The notes: generated from the sequence alone by a model not told the origin. A stretch of DNA of 64,000 nt from Rhizobium sullae (GCF_900169785.1 NZ_FWER01000001.1:245929-309928), one strand, 5' to 3'; positions 1 through 9,445 are shown, counted from the first letter of the stretch. Translations and numbers: made by a program.

Positions 1-123
1 CTCGGCCTCGACTTCACGCAACCGAGCCAGAACGCCCAGAACATGGCGACTGCCGTGCGCGAATGGTTCGGCCTTATCGGCTATTACTTTGCGGGCCGAA
101 CGTCGGCGCTTTATCCCCGCTGA
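1..123 (+). CDS. 3' end of an unidentified gene
   Basis: The first frame is open from the window edge to a TGA at 121-123, giving the last 40 residues of a protein that ends in EWFGLIGYYFAGRTSALYPR. The tail contains a short hydrophobic, aromatic stretch but no motif I can assign to a family. It ends four bases before the stop of the next, convergent gene. Codon choice looks native. I do not recognise the product, and most of the gene lies outside the window. Confidence 0.5.
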   Translation, partial: LGLDFTQPSQNAQNMATAVREWFGLIGYYFAGRTSALYPR

Positions 124-127
124 GCCG

Positions 128-622
128 CTATTTCTTCGAAATTGTGACGAATTTCGTGCCACGCACGCGAGCCGTGACGACGCATGGGCCGCTATCGGTG
201 CGATCGCAGAAGCGCGGATGCATCTTCATGGCCAGCACCATATTGCCGAAGCGCTTGATGAAGTCGTAGCCATAGATCTGCGCTGTCGCAATCATGAAAT
301 AGCCGCCCTCGGCCACCTGCAGATAGAAGTTATAGGTGCAGCCATCATCATTGCACTGCGGCCCCTTCTTTCCGTCGCAGGTCAATTCGCCCTCGTTGAC
401 CACAACATCGATAAGGCCGTCATTGTTGATGTCCTGACGTGTGATGTAAGCGTCCGAAAACTCGGCCTTCGTACATTGCTCAGTGAAATGCTTCTTCTCG
501 TAGATTTCCGGATCCGAGACCAGCGATTGCTGCGCAGAGGCGGACGGAGCCACAAGGAGGGCTATGACGTTCAGGACGATGAGAAGCGCTTTCACGGCTT
601 TCCTCTTTTGTCGGATAGACAC
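128..622 (-). CDS. small secreted protein with an EF-hand-like loop
   Basis: A 164-residue protein begins with a basic stretch and a hydrophobic core ending near PSASAQQ, which is a clear Sec signal peptide cut near residue 30. The mature part has six or more cysteines and a segment RQDINNDGLIDVVVN around residues 63-77. That segment resembles a DxNxDGxxD calcium-binding loop of the EF-hand/dockerin/FG-GAP type. The protein is probably periplasmic. No enzymatic motif is visible and I do not recognise a named family. It is convergent with the gene fragment at the window start and divergent from the channel gene at 714. Confidence 0.75.
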   Translation of the reverse strand: MSIRQKRKAVKALLIVLNVIALLVAPSASAQQSLVSDPEIYEKKHFTEQCTKAEFSDAYITRQDINNDGLIDVVVNEGELTCDGKKGPQCNDDGCTYNFYLQVAEGGYFMIATAQIYGYDFIKRFGNMVLAMKMHPRFCDRTDSGPCVVTARVRGTKFVTISKK

Positions 623-713
623 TAACAGCCGCGCATTCTAGACGATCCGCCTTGCGCCGCCCTTGCCACCATGATTCAGTTCAGCATCGTCTGCCGGCTC
701 TGGGGGGCCAATC

Positions 714-1349
714 ATGTCTCTGCTCGCTTATCTCGATTATGCCGGCATCGCGCTCTTTGCCGCGACGGGCGCACTCGCCGCCTCGCGCAAACAACTCGAT
801 CTCATCGGCTTTCTCTTCTTCGCAATGGTGACGGGCACCGGCGGCGGTACTGTGCGCGACATCGTGCTTGGCCGCGTGCCGGTGTTCTGGGTGCTGAATC
901 CGGCCTACATCGTCATCTGCTGTCTGGTGGGCATCGTGGTTTTCTTCACCGCCCATCTCGTGGAGTCACGTTATCGCCTGCTGATCTGGCTCGATGCGGT
1001 AGGGCTTGCCGCCTATTGCGTCATGGGTGCAGCCAAGGGACTTGCTGCGACGGGCTCGCCGACGATCGCGATCGTGACAGGGACACTGACCGCAACCTTC
1101 GGAGGCGTGCTGCGCGATCTGATGGCTAACGAGCCTTCCGTACTCCTGAGGCCCGAAATCTACATCACGGCAGCGCTCTTTGGTGCGGGCATCTTTACCG
1201 GCGCGACTGAACTCGGCCTGCCGCTCTATATGGCTTCCGCGTTCGGCGTCATCGGCGCCTTCGCCGTACGCGGCGGTGCATTATGGTTCGGATGGACGTT
1301 CCCGACCTACATGCACAAACCCGGCCGCCACCCTGACGATGTCATGTGA
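714..1349 (+). CDS. TRIC/UPF0126-family inner-membrane cation channel
   Basis: This 211-residue, very hydrophobic protein carries two homologous halves, each with the glycine-rich signature of the UPF0126 (YicG/TRIC) family: GTGGGTVRDIVLG near residue 45 and ATFGGVLRDL near residue 130. About seven transmembrane helices can be counted, as expected for prokaryotic TRIC monovalent cation channels, which trimerise in the inner membrane. The ATG at 714 follows a GGGGGG purine run. The length is normal for the family. The gene ends five bases before the stop of the convergent irr gene. The physiological ion and role in rhizobia cannot be read from the sequence. Confidence 0.85.
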   Translation: MSLLAYLDYAGIALFAATGALAASRKQLDLIGFLFFAMVTGTGGGTVRDIVLGRVPVFWVLNPAYIVICCLVGIVVFFTAHLVESRYRLLIWLDAVGLAAYCVMGAAKGLAATGSPTIAIVTGTLTATFGGVLRDLMANEPSVLLRPEIYITAALFGAGIFTGATELGLPLYMASAFGVIGAFAVRGGALWFGWTFPTYMHKPGRHPDDVM

Positions 1350-1353
1350 AAAA

Positions 1354-1770
1354 TCAGCGCTTCGGGCGCAGGCGGATCACCACGTCGACATGAGCAATTT
1401 CCATACCCGCCGGCGGCTCCGGCAGATTGCCGATCGTCAGGTTGCTGACCGGAATATCCAGCACCTCGTTATCTCCTTCGACAAAGAAGTGATGGTGATC
1501 GGAAACGTTGGTGTCGAAATAGGTCTTAGCGCTCTCGACGGCGAGAACGCGGATCATGCCCGCCTCGGTAAACTGATGCAGCGTATTGTAGACCGTAGCC
1601 AGAGAAACCGGCACACCGGCGGTGACCGCTTCTTCGTGCAATTCCTCGACCGTCAGATGCCGGTCGCCCTTGGCGAAAAGCAGATCGCCTAGTGCAACAC
1701 GCTGACGCGTCGGCCGCAGGCCTGCGCTACGCAGTCTGGCTTCAATTGCGATCGGGGCTGCAGCCGCCAT
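1354..1770 (-). CDS. irr: iron response regulator Irr (Fur family)
   Basis: The 138-residue protein has the Fur winged-helix fold: the N-terminal GLRPTRQRVALGDLLF and LATVYNTLHQF segments (helix and recognition helix), then a dimerisation half with SDHHHFFVEGD near residues 92-102. The HHH motif is a haem/metal-sensing element of rhizobial Irr. The C-terminal CxxC of canonical Fur is absent, as usual for Irr. In rhizobia Irr is the main iron-dependent regulator, repressing haem synthesis and iron-use genes when iron is low. It is transcribed away from fabA from its own promoter at 1821-1849. The assignment is firm, since Fur, Zur and Mur lack this triad arrangement. Confidence 0.93.
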   Translation of the reverse strand: MAAAAPIAIEARLRSAGLRPTRQRVALGDLLFAKGDRHLTVEELHEEAVTAGVPVSLATVYNTLHQFTEAGMIRVLAVESAKTYFDTNVSDHHHFFVEGDNEVLDIPVSNLTIGNLPEPPAGMEIAHVDVVIRLRPKR

Positions 1771-2068
1771 CAGGGAAGAACTCCGGTTATTCTAGCGTCA
1801 ATCAATCAGGTTTCCTAAGCCATATAACTTTTGCGCGGAAGCCTTTCAATAGTTTCAATGGGGACAATGGACCTCGAAACGCCGGAAAATCGGGCTTTTA
1901 ACGCAATTGGGTCTGGCCGGGGCCTTGGCCTTCCTGTATGCGACCACCAAATAAGGCGACAAGTCAGTTCAGGACGGCGGGAGAACTAGTCATGCTTATG
2001 CTTCATTTTCCTCGGAACTTGGACTAAACACTCACTCCATAGGCACGTGCGGGGGAAACAGAGTTTTG
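1771..2068. other. irr-fabA divergent intergenic region
   Basis: Nearly 300 bases separate irr from fabA. Apart from the irr promoter I see no RNA gene or strong hairpin. A short open stretch ending in LAGALAFLYATTK near 1905-1953 lacks any start codon and is not called. A purine run GGGGGAAA at about 2051-2058 lies upstream of the fabA start. A clear fabA promoter could not be picked out. Confidence 0.5.
1821..1849 (-). promoter_or_regulatory. irr sigma-70 promoter
   Basis: On the minus strand TTGAAA (1849-1844) is separated by exactly 17 bases from TATATG (1826-1821). This is a good match to the housekeeping promoter, 50 bases upstream of the irr start codon. No convincing Irr box was seen over it. 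The call rests on sequence match and position only. Confidence 0.55.
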
Positions 2069-2584
2069 ATGACAACGAAACAATCCAGCTTCACTTATGA
2101 GGAAATTCTGACCTGCGGCCGCGGCGAAATGTTTGGCCCGGGTAACGCGCAGCTGCCGCTGCCGCCGATGCTGATGTTCAATCGCATTACGCAGATTTCC
2201 GAAGACGGTGGACCGCACGGCAAGGGTTTCATTCGCGCTGAATTCGACATCACACCGGACCTCTGGTTCTTCCCGTGTCACTTCATGGGTGATCCCGTGA
2301 TGCCTGGCTGCCTGGGCCTTGATGCCATGTGGCAGCTGACCGGCTTCTTCCTCGGCTGGCTCGGCGAGCCTGGCAAGGGCCGCGCGATCTCGACCGGCGA
2401 AGTCAAGTTCACCGGCATGGTGACGCCGAAGACGAAGCTTGTCGAATATGGCATCGACTTCAAGCGCGTCATGCGCGGCCGCCTCGTGCTCGGCATCGCC
2501 GACGGCTGGATGAAGGCCGACGGTGAGGTCATCTACAAGGCTACCGATCTGCGCGTCGGCCTCTTCCAGGAAAAGGCCGCCTGA
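2069..2584 (+). CDS. fabA: 3-hydroxydecanoyl-ACP dehydratase/isomerase FabA
   Basis: FabA dehydrates 3-hydroxyacyl-ACP and isomerises the C10 trans-2 product to cis-3, the branch point of anaerobic-type unsaturated fatty acid synthesis. The 171-residue protein contains both catalytic signatures: [14 protein letters not shown] with the active-site His, and [13 protein letters not shown] with the active-site Asp, spaced as in the hot-dog-fold family. The ATG at 2069 is preferred to the in-frame TTG immediately before it. It is followed directly by fabB and fabI on the same strand, an order that fits a single fatty acid synthesis operon. Confidence 0.95.
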   Translation: MTTKQSSFTYEEILTCGRGEMFGPGNAQLPLPPMLMFNRITQISEDGGPHGKGFIRAEFDITPDLWFFPCHFMGDPVMPGCLGLDAMWQLTGFFLGWLGEPGKGRAISTGEVKFTGMVTPKTKLVEYGIDFKRVMRGRLVLGIADGWMKADGEVIYKATDLRVGLFQEKAA

Positions 2585-2643
2585 CTGCACCGGGTGAAAC
2601 GGCCCGGTATTCCAAGATAGAAAAAACGAAAAGGTCGAAACAC

Positions 2644-3867
2644 ATGAGACGGGTAGTTGTCACGGGTCTGGGCGTTGTTTCCTCGATCGGCAATGATGCC
2701 GCTGAGGTCACGGCCTCGCTGCGCGATGCCAAGTCCGGCATTTCCTTCTCCAACGATTTTGCCGAGCATGGCTTCAAGTGCCAGGTTTGGGGTCGTCCCA
2801 GCCTCGATCCGACCGATCTGGTCGATCGCCGCGCCATGCGCTTCCTGTCGCAGGGCGGCGCCTGGAACCATGTCGCGATGAAGCAGGCGATTGCCGATTC
2901 CGGTCTCGAAGAGTCCGTGATCAGCGGCAACGAACGCACCGGCATCATCATGGGCTCGGGCGGCCCGTCCACGCGCACGCTGGTCGAAGCCGCCGAGATC
3001 ACCATCAAGAACAACAGCCCGAAGCGCATCGGCCCGTTCGCCGTGCCGAAGGCTATGTCTTCGACGGCATCGGCAACGCTTGCGACGTGGTTCAAGATCC
3101 ATGGCGTCAACTACTCGATCTCGTCGGCCTGCTCGACCTCTGCACACTGCATCGGCAATGCCGCGGAAATGATCCAGTGGGGCAAGCAGGACGTGATGTT
3201 CGCTGGCGGCCACGAAGACCTCGACTGGACAATGTCCAACCTTTTCGACGCGATGGGCGCGATGTCCTCCAGGTTCAACGACACGCCGGAGAAGGCTTCG
3301 CGCGCCTACGACGTCAACCGTGACGGCTTCGTCATCGCCGGTGGTGCAGGCGTTCTCGTACTCGAAGAACTGGAGCATGCCAAGGCGCGCGGCGCGAAGA
3401 TCTACGCTGAGATCGTCGGCTACGGCGCGACCTCCGACGGTTACGACATGGTCGCTCCCTCTGGCGAGGGCGCTGTGCGCTGCATGCGTCAGGCACTCGC
3501 GACGGTGAAGGGTGATATCGACTACATCAACACCCACGGCACCTCTACGCCAGTAGGCGACAGCAAGGAAATCGGCGCGATCCGGGAGGTCTTCGGCGAC
3601 AAGATGCCTCATATCCAGTCGACCAAATCGCTGACGGGCCATTCTCTCGGTGCTGCCGGTGTCCAGGAGTCGATCTATTCGATCCTAATGATGCAGGAAG
3701 GCTTCATCGGCGAAAGCGCCCATATCAAGGAAGTCGATCCTGAATTCGATGGCGTGCCGATCGTCCGCAAGCGCATCGACAATGCCAAGATCGACATCGC
3801 CCTGTCCAACTCCTTCGGCTTCGGTGGCACCAACGCGACGCTCGTTTTCCAGCGCTATAACGGATAA
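2644..3867 (+). CDS. fabB: 3-oxoacyl-ACP synthase I FabB
   Basis: This 407-residue beta-ketoacyl-ACP synthase elongates the cis-3-decenoyl-ACP made by FabA. The thiolase-fold catalytic triad is present: Cys in [12 protein letters not shown] near residue 164, His in [11 protein letters not shown] near residue 300, and His in [12 protein letters not shown] near residue 335. Length and termini are typical. The gene starts 59 bases after fabA and ends four bases before fabI, so cotranscription is very likely. Pairing with fabA marks it as FabB rather than FabF. Confidence 0.95.
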   Translation: MRRVVVTGLGVVSSIGNDAAEVTASLRDAKSGISFSNDFAEHGFKCQVWGRPSLDPTDLVDRRAMRFLSQGGAWNHVAMKQAIADSGLEESVISGNERTGIIMGSGGPSTRTLVEAAEITIKNNSPKRIGPFAVPKAMSSTASATLATWFKIHGVNYSISSACSTSAHCIGNAAEMIQWGKQDVMFAGGHEDLDWTMSNLFDAMGAMSSRFNDTPEKASRAYDVNRDGFVIAGGAGVLVLEELEHAKARGAKIYAEIVGYGATSDGYDMVAPSGEGAVRCMRQALATVKGDIDYINTHGTSTPVGDSKEIGAIREVFGDKMPHIQSTKSLTGHSLGAAGVQESIYSILMMQEGFIGESAHIKEVDPEFDGVPIVRKRIDNAKIDIALSNSFGFGGTNATLVFQRYNG

Positions 3868-3871
3868 GAAC

Positions 3872-4678
3872 ATGACGGCAATCATGCAGGGTAAGCGCGG
3901 GCTCATCATGGGCGTCGCCAACAACCATTCCATCGCCTGGGGCATATCAAGGGCGCTTGCAGCCCAAGGCGCCGAGCTTGCCTTCACTTATCAGGGAGAG
4001 GCGCTTGGTAAGCGCGTGAAACCGCTCGCTGCTGAAGCCGGCTCGGATTTCGTCGTACCCTGCGACGTCGAAGACATCGCCTCGGTCGACGGCGTTGTCG
4101 ACGCACTCAAGGAGCGTTGGGGCAAACTGGATTTCATCGTTCATGCCATCGGTTTTTCCGACAAGAACGAGCTGAAGGGCCTTTACGCGGACACCACGCG
4201 CGAAAACTTCAGCCGCACGATGGTGATCTCCTGCTTCTCCTTCACGGAAATCGCCAGACGCTGCGCACCATTGATGAACGAAGGCGGCTCGATGCTGACG
4301 TTGACCTATAACGGTTCCACGCGCGTCATCCCGAACTACAACGTCATGGGGGTCGCAAAGGCGGCTCTGGAGGCCTCCGTGCGCTATCTCGCCGCCGACT
4401 ACGGTCCGCGCGGCATCCGCGTCAATGCCATCTCCGCAGGCCCGATCCGCACGCTGGCCGGCGCCGGCATTTCGGACGCCCGTGCAATCCTCTCGTGGAA
4501 CCAGCGGAATGCTCCCCTCCGCAAGACGGTCAGCATTGATCACGTCGGCAATTCCGCCCTCTATCTGCTCTCCGACCTGTCCGCAGGCGTGACCGGCGAA
4601 ATCCATTTTGTGGACGCTGGCTACAACATAACCTCGATGCCGACGCTGGATACGCTGCGCAAGGCAGATGTAGAGTGA
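3872..4678 (+). CDS. fabI: enoyl-ACP reductase (NADH) FabI
   Basis: FabI reduces trans-2-enoyl-ACP in the last step of each elongation cycle. The 268-residue SDR-fold protein has the divergent FabI nucleotide-binding segment GVANNHSIAWGI and the active-site Tyr-x6-Lys in PNYNVMGVAKAALEASVRY, which distinguishes it from ordinary SDRs. The ATG at 3872 lies four bases after the fabB stop and a GATAAGAA stretch. The extreme 3' end shows an 11-bp direct duplication (GCAAGGCAGAT at 4659 and 4679) spanning the stop codon, suggesting a recent 20-bp tandem duplication at the C-terminus. Confidence 0.95.
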   Translation: MTAIMQGKRGLIMGVANNHSIAWGISRALAAQGAELAFTYQGEALGKRVKPLAAEAGSDFVVPCDVEDIASVDGVVDALKERWGKLDFIVHAIGFSDKNELKGLYADTTRENFSRTMVISCFSFTEIARRCAPLMNEGGSMLTLTYNGSTRVIPNYNVMGVAKAALEASVRYLAADYGPRGIRVNAISAGPIRTLAGAGISDARAILSWNQRNAPLRKTVSIDHVGNSALYLLSDLSAGVTGEIHFVDAGYNITSMPTLDTLRKADVE

Positions 4679-4799
4679 GCAAGGCAGATTAATCGCCAGC
4701 GACGCCTGTTGCTCCAAGGCGGCAGGGCCACCGGTTTTCTATCAGCGAAACGGCCACAGCGGGTATCTGCTCAGTTACTGGATAAAATTTGGAAAGCCG

Positions 4800-5711
4800 T
4801 CAATTGCCGCCGCTTGCCCGTTCCAATTCCGAAAGGCGCTCCTTACAAATCGCCGCGACAATCTGGTGCAAGTGCTCCGTCCGCTCAAGCAGCCAGGCTA
4901 GCGCCTCTTCGGTGATCTCGAAGTGCTTCGAGTATCGGGCCTTGACATAGGCTTCGTTGAGGATGTTGTACCAGGCAGTATAGCGGTGCTGGTCACGCGG
5001 CCAGGCGTCGATGAGCCGGCGGTCCTGATCTTCGGCCAGCCCGCGCAGGAATTTCAGATTGTGCGACGGCGGACTGTAGTTGGTTAACGTGAGGAGCAAG
5101 CAGGAATAGGCAGTTTCAACCGCCTGATGGAAATTGAAAGCCGCATGATTGGGCTTGTTATCCGAGATCGCATATCGAGCTAACTGGCAAAAATATTCAG
5201 CGCTCGCAAACTGCCTCTCGAAATGCTCCTTGGCCACTCTGTACGCATCGACGGCGGAGAGTTTTCTCGGTTCGGCCAGCGGCCGGTCGTCGAGCTCGTA
5301 GAGCACGATGCCCTCGCGCAGGATGTCGACGAAGAAATACTGGCCGTCGGCCAGAAAGTTGTTGACCTCCCGGGCGCCATGGACGATCAGCCCGACCGGC
5401 GTCTTCACATCCCTATCCCAAAGCAACCGGTCAGTGGTTTTCTCCCAGTATTGCGGCTCCGCCAGCTGCTTGGAATTGACGATCACCAGGATATCGTAGT
5501 CGGAGCGGTAGCCCTTCATCGTGTGTGGCTCGTCGACCCAGGTGCCACGCGCAAAAGAACCAAACAAAATGATCTTTAAGATCCGGCCGCGCTTCTTGAA
5601 GGCGGCAGACGTGCCGGCAAGCGCGTCGGCGAATTCCTCATGGATGATCGCAACGACGCGGGCAAGCTCGCGCTGCTTTTCTTCCGGCAGATGTTCCAGG
5701 GACGATCGCAT
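4800..5711 (-). CDS. fused nucleotidyltransferase-HEPN protein
   Basis: The N-terminal half carries a polymerase-beta-type nucleotidyltransferase (MNT) signature: GSFARG at residues 51-56 followed by DYDILVIV at 71-78, whose two Asp residues would bind metal. The C-terminal half (about residues 155-295) is a helical HEPN domain, with AAFNFHQAVETAY and SPPSHNLKFL segments typical of HEPN partners. In most genomes the two domains are separate toxin-antitoxin or defence subunits (for example MntA-HepT); here they are one 303-residue polypeptide. The usual HEPN RNase motif RxxxxH is not obvious. It stands alone between fabI and a methyltransferase gene. Function could be antiphage, resistance-like nucleotidylation, or housekeeping; this is unresolved. 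Confidence 0.8.
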   Translation of the reverse strand: MRSSLEHLPEEKQRELARVVAIIHEEFADALAGTSAAFKKRGRILKIILFGSFARGTWVDEPHTMKGYRSDYDILVIVNSKQLAEPQYWEKTTDRLLWDRDVKTPVGLIVHGAREVNNFLADGQYFFVDILREGIVLYELDDRPLAEPRKLSAVDAYRVAKEHFERQFASAEYFCQLARYAISDNKPNHAAFNFHQAVETAYSCLLLTLTNYSPPSHNLKFLRGLAEDQDRRLIDAWPRDQHRYTAWYNILNEAYVKARYSKHFEITEEALAWLLERTEHLHQIVAAICKERLSELERASGGN

Positions 5712-5886
5712 GGGTCCATCGATAGGCCAAAGACGATTCGCCGTCTACTACTGGAAACTGTAGGAACCGCCGTAGGAAAATGCAGCGGGTTGATCCGGCT
5801 GGGCAACCAAATCGACGATCTGCGGCGTCGCCGAGCGACTACAATCAGATTGACGAAAATGAAAAAGTTACCGCTGGCCGCCTTTC

Positions 5887-6903
5887 TTATTTCTTCGCCC
5901 AGAGCACCTTGAAGCGCGCGTTGCGGCAGGTTTCGCCGCTTTCCTTGAAGTTTGCAGCGAGTACCGGCTCGTAAGGCAGGCCGCGATTGGCGACGAGCAT
6001 CAGGCGGCCGCCACCGCGTAGCGCCGATGCCGCCGTCTTGATCATCGCCTGGCCGAGCGAAGGCTCCGCCGCGTGTCCTTCATGGAAGGGTGGGTTCATG
6101 ATGATCAAATCGTACTTGTCCTTGACCGGTTCAGCCGCCAGATCGTGCCAGAAGAAGCGCGCTGGCGCGTTCGGGCAGTTCTCCGCCAGATTGGCCTTAG
6201 CCGCTTCGAGAGCGGCGTGGTTGGCTTCATATAGATCAAGTCGGCTGACGCCTGGCGAACGTTCGGCCTGTTCCACGGCGAGATAGCCCCAGCCGGCGCC
6301 GAAATCGGCCACGTCGCCGGTGAAGTCTGTCGGCAAGCGCGAGGCGAGCAGTTCGGATCCGTCGTCGATGCGGTCATGCGAGAACATGCCGGCGCGGGCC
6401 TGGAAGCGGCCGTCGACGCGTACGGGCGCCTTGGCGAATTTCGAAACAATTTCACTGACGTCCGTCGGGCATGCGAACCAGAAGGCAACGCCATGATATT
6501 TGGGCATATGCTCGATCTCGAGGCCGAAACCTTCCATACGCTTGCGCAGCGGCTGGATGCCGTCTTCCTTGCCGCCGGCGACGACGATCAGGCCGCCCGC
6601 CTTCACGCGGGAAAGTGCGGCTGCGATATTCGCTTCGTTCTCGCCTTTGTGCTTCGTGCAGAGCACGAGCGCCGCATCATAATCCTCGCCTTCGATCTCC
6701 GGCGACGCTTCGACGCGCTGCGACAGAAGCTGCCTGTAAAGCGGCCGGAAGCCCTGCACGGCGCTGAGGGATGCTCCAAAGCCCTCCGGCAGCACAAAGC
6801 CTGCTTCGGCCCCCAGGAACAACACGCGCTCACCCTCGCGCGGCGCCTCGATGGTACCGCTCACAAAGGGATGGAACAGGGTCTTCAGCGTTTCGCGACT
6901 CAT
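5887..6903 (-). CDS. RsmC-like class I SAM-dependent methyltransferase
   Basis: The 338-residue protein has the two-domain layout of 16S rRNA (guanine-1207-N2) methyltransferase RsmC. A degenerate N-terminal methyltransferase-like domain precedes a C-terminal catalytic domain with VADFGAGWGYLAVE (SAM-binding motif I, near residue 200) and IIMNPPFHEG (the N-methyltransferase NPPF motif). An upstream in-frame start exists, but the ATG at 6903 is preceded by AGAAGAGATT and matches the family N-terminus. It lies 23 bases beyond the terminator of pnp, in the same direction. RlmG is an alternative assignment. Confidence 0.85.
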   Translation of the reverse strand: MSRETLKTLFHPFVSGTIEAPREGERVLFLGAEAGFVLPEGFGASLSAVQGFRPLYRQLLSQRVEASPEIEGEDYDAALVLCTKHKGENEANIAAALSRVKAGGLIVVAGGKEDGIQPLRKRMEGFGLEIEHMPKYHGVAFWFACPTDVSEIVSKFAKAPVRVDGRFQARAGMFSHDRIDDGSELLASRLPTDFTGDVADFGAGWGYLAVEQAERSPGVSRLDLYEANHAALEAAKANLAENCPNAPARFFWHDLAAEPVKDKYDLIIMNPPFHEGHAAEPSLGQAMIKTAASALRGGGRLMLVANRGLPYEPVLAANFKESGETCRNARFKVLWAKK

Positions 6904-6925
6904 AATCTCTTCTCGACTTCGAATA

Positions 6926-6955
6926 CAAAAAGGGCGCGGGAAAACTCCCGCGCCC
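6926..6955 (-). terminator. rho-independent terminator of pnp
   Basis: A perfect 10-bp stem (GGGCGCGGGA at 6932-6941 with its complement at 6946-6955) with a four-base loop is followed on the minus strand by five T residues. It lies 24 bases after the pnp stop codon. Confidence 0.85.
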
Positions 6956-6978
6956 ATGTACGGTTGGAAAGGCGCGGC

Positions 6979-9120
6979 TTACTCGGCCGCTTCTTCCTTC
7001 TTCTTTTCGCCAGCCGGGAGTTCCTGGCCGGTCGTCTGGTCGACGACCTTCATCGACAGGCGGACCTTGCCGCGCTCGTCGAAGCCGAGGAGCTTGACCC
7101 AGACCTTCTGGCCTTCCTTGACAACATCCTGCGTCTTCGCGACGCGCTCAGAAGCAAGCTGCGAGATGTGGACGAGTCCGTCACGGGCGCCGAAGAAGTT
7201 GACGAAGGCGCCGAAGTCGGCGGTCTTGACGACCGTGCCTTCATAGATCTGACCGATTTCCGGTTCTGCGACGATCGAGTGGATCCACTTGCGGGCCGCT
7301 TCGATTTCCTTGCCGGAAGACGATGCGATCTTGACGGTGCCGTCGTCTTCAATGTTGATCTTCGCGCCGGTCTTTTCGACGATCTCGCGAATGATCTTGC
7401 CGCCCGAGCCGATGACTTCACGAATCTTGTCGACCGGAATGTTCATGACTTCGATGCGAGGTGCAAATTCGCCGAGCTGGCCGCGGCTTTCGGAGATCGC
7501 CTTCGCCATTTCGCCGAGGATGTGCAGTCGGCCACCCTTCGCCTGATCCAAAGCGATCTGCATGATCTCTTCGGTGATGCCGTGGATCTTGATGTCCATC
7601 TGCAGCGAGGTGATGCCTGCCTCCGTGCCAGCAACCTTGAAGTCCATGTCGCCGAGGTGGTCCTCGTCGCCGAGGATGTCGGACAGAACGGCGAAACGCG
7701 CTTCTTCCTTGATCAGGCCCATGGCGATACCGGCGACCGGCTTTGCCAGCGGGACGCCTGCATCCATCAACGCCAACGACGTGCCGCAGACGGTTGCCAT
7801 CGAGGAGGAGCCGTTGGACTCGGTGATTTCCGAGACAACGCGGAGCGTATAGGGGAACTGCTCAGCCGACGGCAGCATCGGGTGGATGGCGCGCCATGCG
7901 AGCTTGCCGTGACCGATTTCGCGGCGGCCCGGAGAACCCATGCGACCCGTTTCACCGACCGAGTAGGGCGGGAAGTTGTAGTGCAGCATGAAATTTTCCT
8001 TGTACATTCCCGTCAAGGAATCGACATACTGCTCGTCTTCGCCGGTGCCGAGCGTGGCAACGACGATCGCCTGCGTTTCACCGCGGGTGAAGAGGGCCGA
8101 ACCGTGCGTGCGCGGCAGGAGACCGACTTCAGCGACGATCGGGCGAACGGTCTCGAGATCACGGCCGTCGATACGGCTCTTGGTGTCAAGAATGTTCCAG
8201 CGAACGATCTTTGCCTGCAGGTGCTTGAAGATCGCACCGACTTCTTCAGCTGTATATTTGGCTTCGCCTTCCTCAGGAAGGAAGCGTTCCTTCACCTTTG
8301 CCTTGACGGCATCAACGGCAGCGTAGCGGTCGGCCTTCTGAGTGATCTTGTAGGCTTCGCGAAGCTCCGCTTCGAAATGCTGAAGCATTTCGGCTTCGAG
8401 TTCGGAGTAGTCTTCCGGCTGGAAGTCGCGCGGTTCCTTGGCTGCCACTTCCGCGAGCTTGATGATCGCTTCGAGAACCGGCTGGAAGCCCTTGTGGCCG
8501 AACATGACGGCGCCAAGCATGACGTCTTCGGGAAGTTCCTTGGCTTCAGATTCCACCATCAGAACCGCGTCATGCGTACCGGCGACAATGAGATCGAGGC
8601 TCGATTCGTCCATCTCGTCGAGATGCGGGTTGAGGACGTATTCGCCGTTGATATAGCCGACGCGCGCGCCGCCGACCGGACCCATAAAGGGAACGCCGGA
8701 GAGCGTCAGGGCAGCCGAGGTCGCGATCATCGACAGGACGTCCGGATTGTTCTCCAGGTCATGCTGGACGACGGTGACGACGACCTGCGTGTCGTTCTTG
8801 TAGCCCTCTGGGAAGAGCGGGCGAATCGGGCGGTCAATCAGGCGGGAAACGAGGGTTTCGTTTTCGCTCGGGCGGCCTTCGCGCTTGAAATAGCCGCCAG
8901 GGATCTTGCCGGCTGCGTAGGTTTTTTCCTGGTAGTTGACGGTCAGCGGAAAGAAGTCCTGGCCCGGCTTCGGCGCCTTGGCGGAAACGACGGTGGCGAG
9001 AACTACGGTTTCGCCGTAGGTCGCGAGAACGGCGCCATCGGCCTGACGGGCGATCTTGCCGGTTTCGAGCTTCAGCGGGCGGCCTGCCCACTCGATTTCC
9101 ACGGTGTGAGTGTCAAACAT
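6979..9120 (-). CDS. pnp: polyribonucleotide nucleotidyltransferase
   Basis: PNPase degrades RNA phosphorolytically from the 3' end and is a core degradosome enzyme. The 713-residue chain shows two RNase PH domains (about residues 10-220 and 310-535, the second with the [10 protein letters not shown] segment), the all-alpha linker, a KH domain with [12 protein letters not shown] near residue 565, and a C-terminal S1 domain ([16 protein letters not shown]). GAAGGAC lies eight bases before the ATG. It follows rpsO, the classical rpsO-pnp arrangement, with a 325-base spacer holding a terminator and a leader hairpin. Length is standard. Confidence 0.97.
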   Translation of the reverse strand: MFDTHTVEIEWAGRPLKLETGKIARQADGAVLATYGETVVLATVVSAKAPKPGQDFFPLTVNYQEKTYAAGKIPGGYFKREGRPSENETLVSRLIDRPIRPLFPEGYKNDTQVVVTVVQHDLENNPDVLSMIATSAALTLSGVPFMGPVGGARVGYINGEYVLNPHLDEMDESSLDLIVAGTHDAVLMVESEAKELPEDVMLGAVMFGHKGFQPVLEAIIKLAEVAAKEPRDFQPEDYSELEAEMLQHFEAELREAYKITQKADRYAAVDAVKAKVKERFLPEEGEAKYTAEEVGAIFKHLQAKIVRWNILDTKSRIDGRDLETVRPIVAEVGLLPRTHGSALFTRGETQAIVVATLGTGEDEQYVDSLTGMYKENFMLHYNFPPYSVGETGRMGSPGRREIGHGKLAWRAIHPMLPSAEQFPYTLRVVSEITESNGSSSMATVCGTSLALMDAGVPLAKPVAGIAMGLIKEEARFAVLSDILGDEDHLGDMDFKVAGTEAGITSLQMDIKIHGITEEIMQIALDQAKGGRLHILGEMAKAISESRGQLGEFAPRIEVMNIPVDKIREVIGSGGKIIREIVEKTGAKINIEDDGTVKIASSSGKEIEAARKWIHSIVAEPEIGQIYEGTVVKTADFGAFVNFFGARDGLVHISQLASERVAKTQDVVKEGQKVWVKLLGFDERGKVRLSMKVVDQTTGQELPAGEKKKEEAAE

Positions 9121-9249
9121 GTGTCTTGTCCTTCAATGCGGGATTACGCGCCTTCGCCAATGAGGCTCGGCGCGCGTCAACCGCAATCAGTGTGACGCAT
9201 CATGGGCAAGACAACGGGAGGCTTTGCATCTCAGCTTCCGAGGAAGCTA

Positions 9250-9274
9250 GGCCAAAGTGTCTGAAACTTTGGCC
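9250..9274 (-). other. pnp leader hairpin
   Basis: A perfect 9-bp inverted repeat, GGCCAAAGT at 9250-9258 and ACTTTGGCC at 9266-9274 with a seven-base loop, sits about 130 bases upstream of the pnp start. In enterobacteria a leader hairpin cut by RNase III mediates PNPase autoregulation. This stem is in the corresponding place, but its role here is an inference. The rest of the 9121-9445 spacer holds only this and the rpsO terminator. Confidence 0.5.
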
Positions 9275-9408
9275 GAAAGCGTCCGGCAATCCTGCCCCAT
9301 GACAGGTCAACGGTTGGTTTGGCAGATCCGGCCCATCCGGGTCTGCCGGGCAATTCCGCCGCGCTTCAAAATGCACAGCGGGATCGGGAGAATATTTCCC
9401 GAAAGAAT

Positions 9409-9439
9409 CCGGCGGACGTCCAAGAGGAGCGTCCGCCGG
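9409..9439 (-). terminator. hairpin after rpsO
   Basis: CCGGCGGACG at 9409-9418 pairs perfectly with CGTCCGCCGG at 9430-9439, seven bases after the rpsO stop. On the minus strand the stem is followed by ATTCTTTC, a weak T-rich tract. It could be a leaky terminator or an RNA processing site between rpsO and pnp. Confidence 0.65.
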
Positions 9440-9445
9440 AAAGCC

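Noticed and set aside
1771..1820. An Irr box upstream of irr (AGAA-N9-TTCT)
   Set aside because: The spacing does not match the known iron control element, which has a short three-base centre.
6376..9195. A 939-codon open frame on the plus strand
   Set aside because: It is antisense to the RsmC-like gene and pnp, which have clear domains and ribosome-binding sites. Long antisense frames are expected in GC-rich rhizobial genes.
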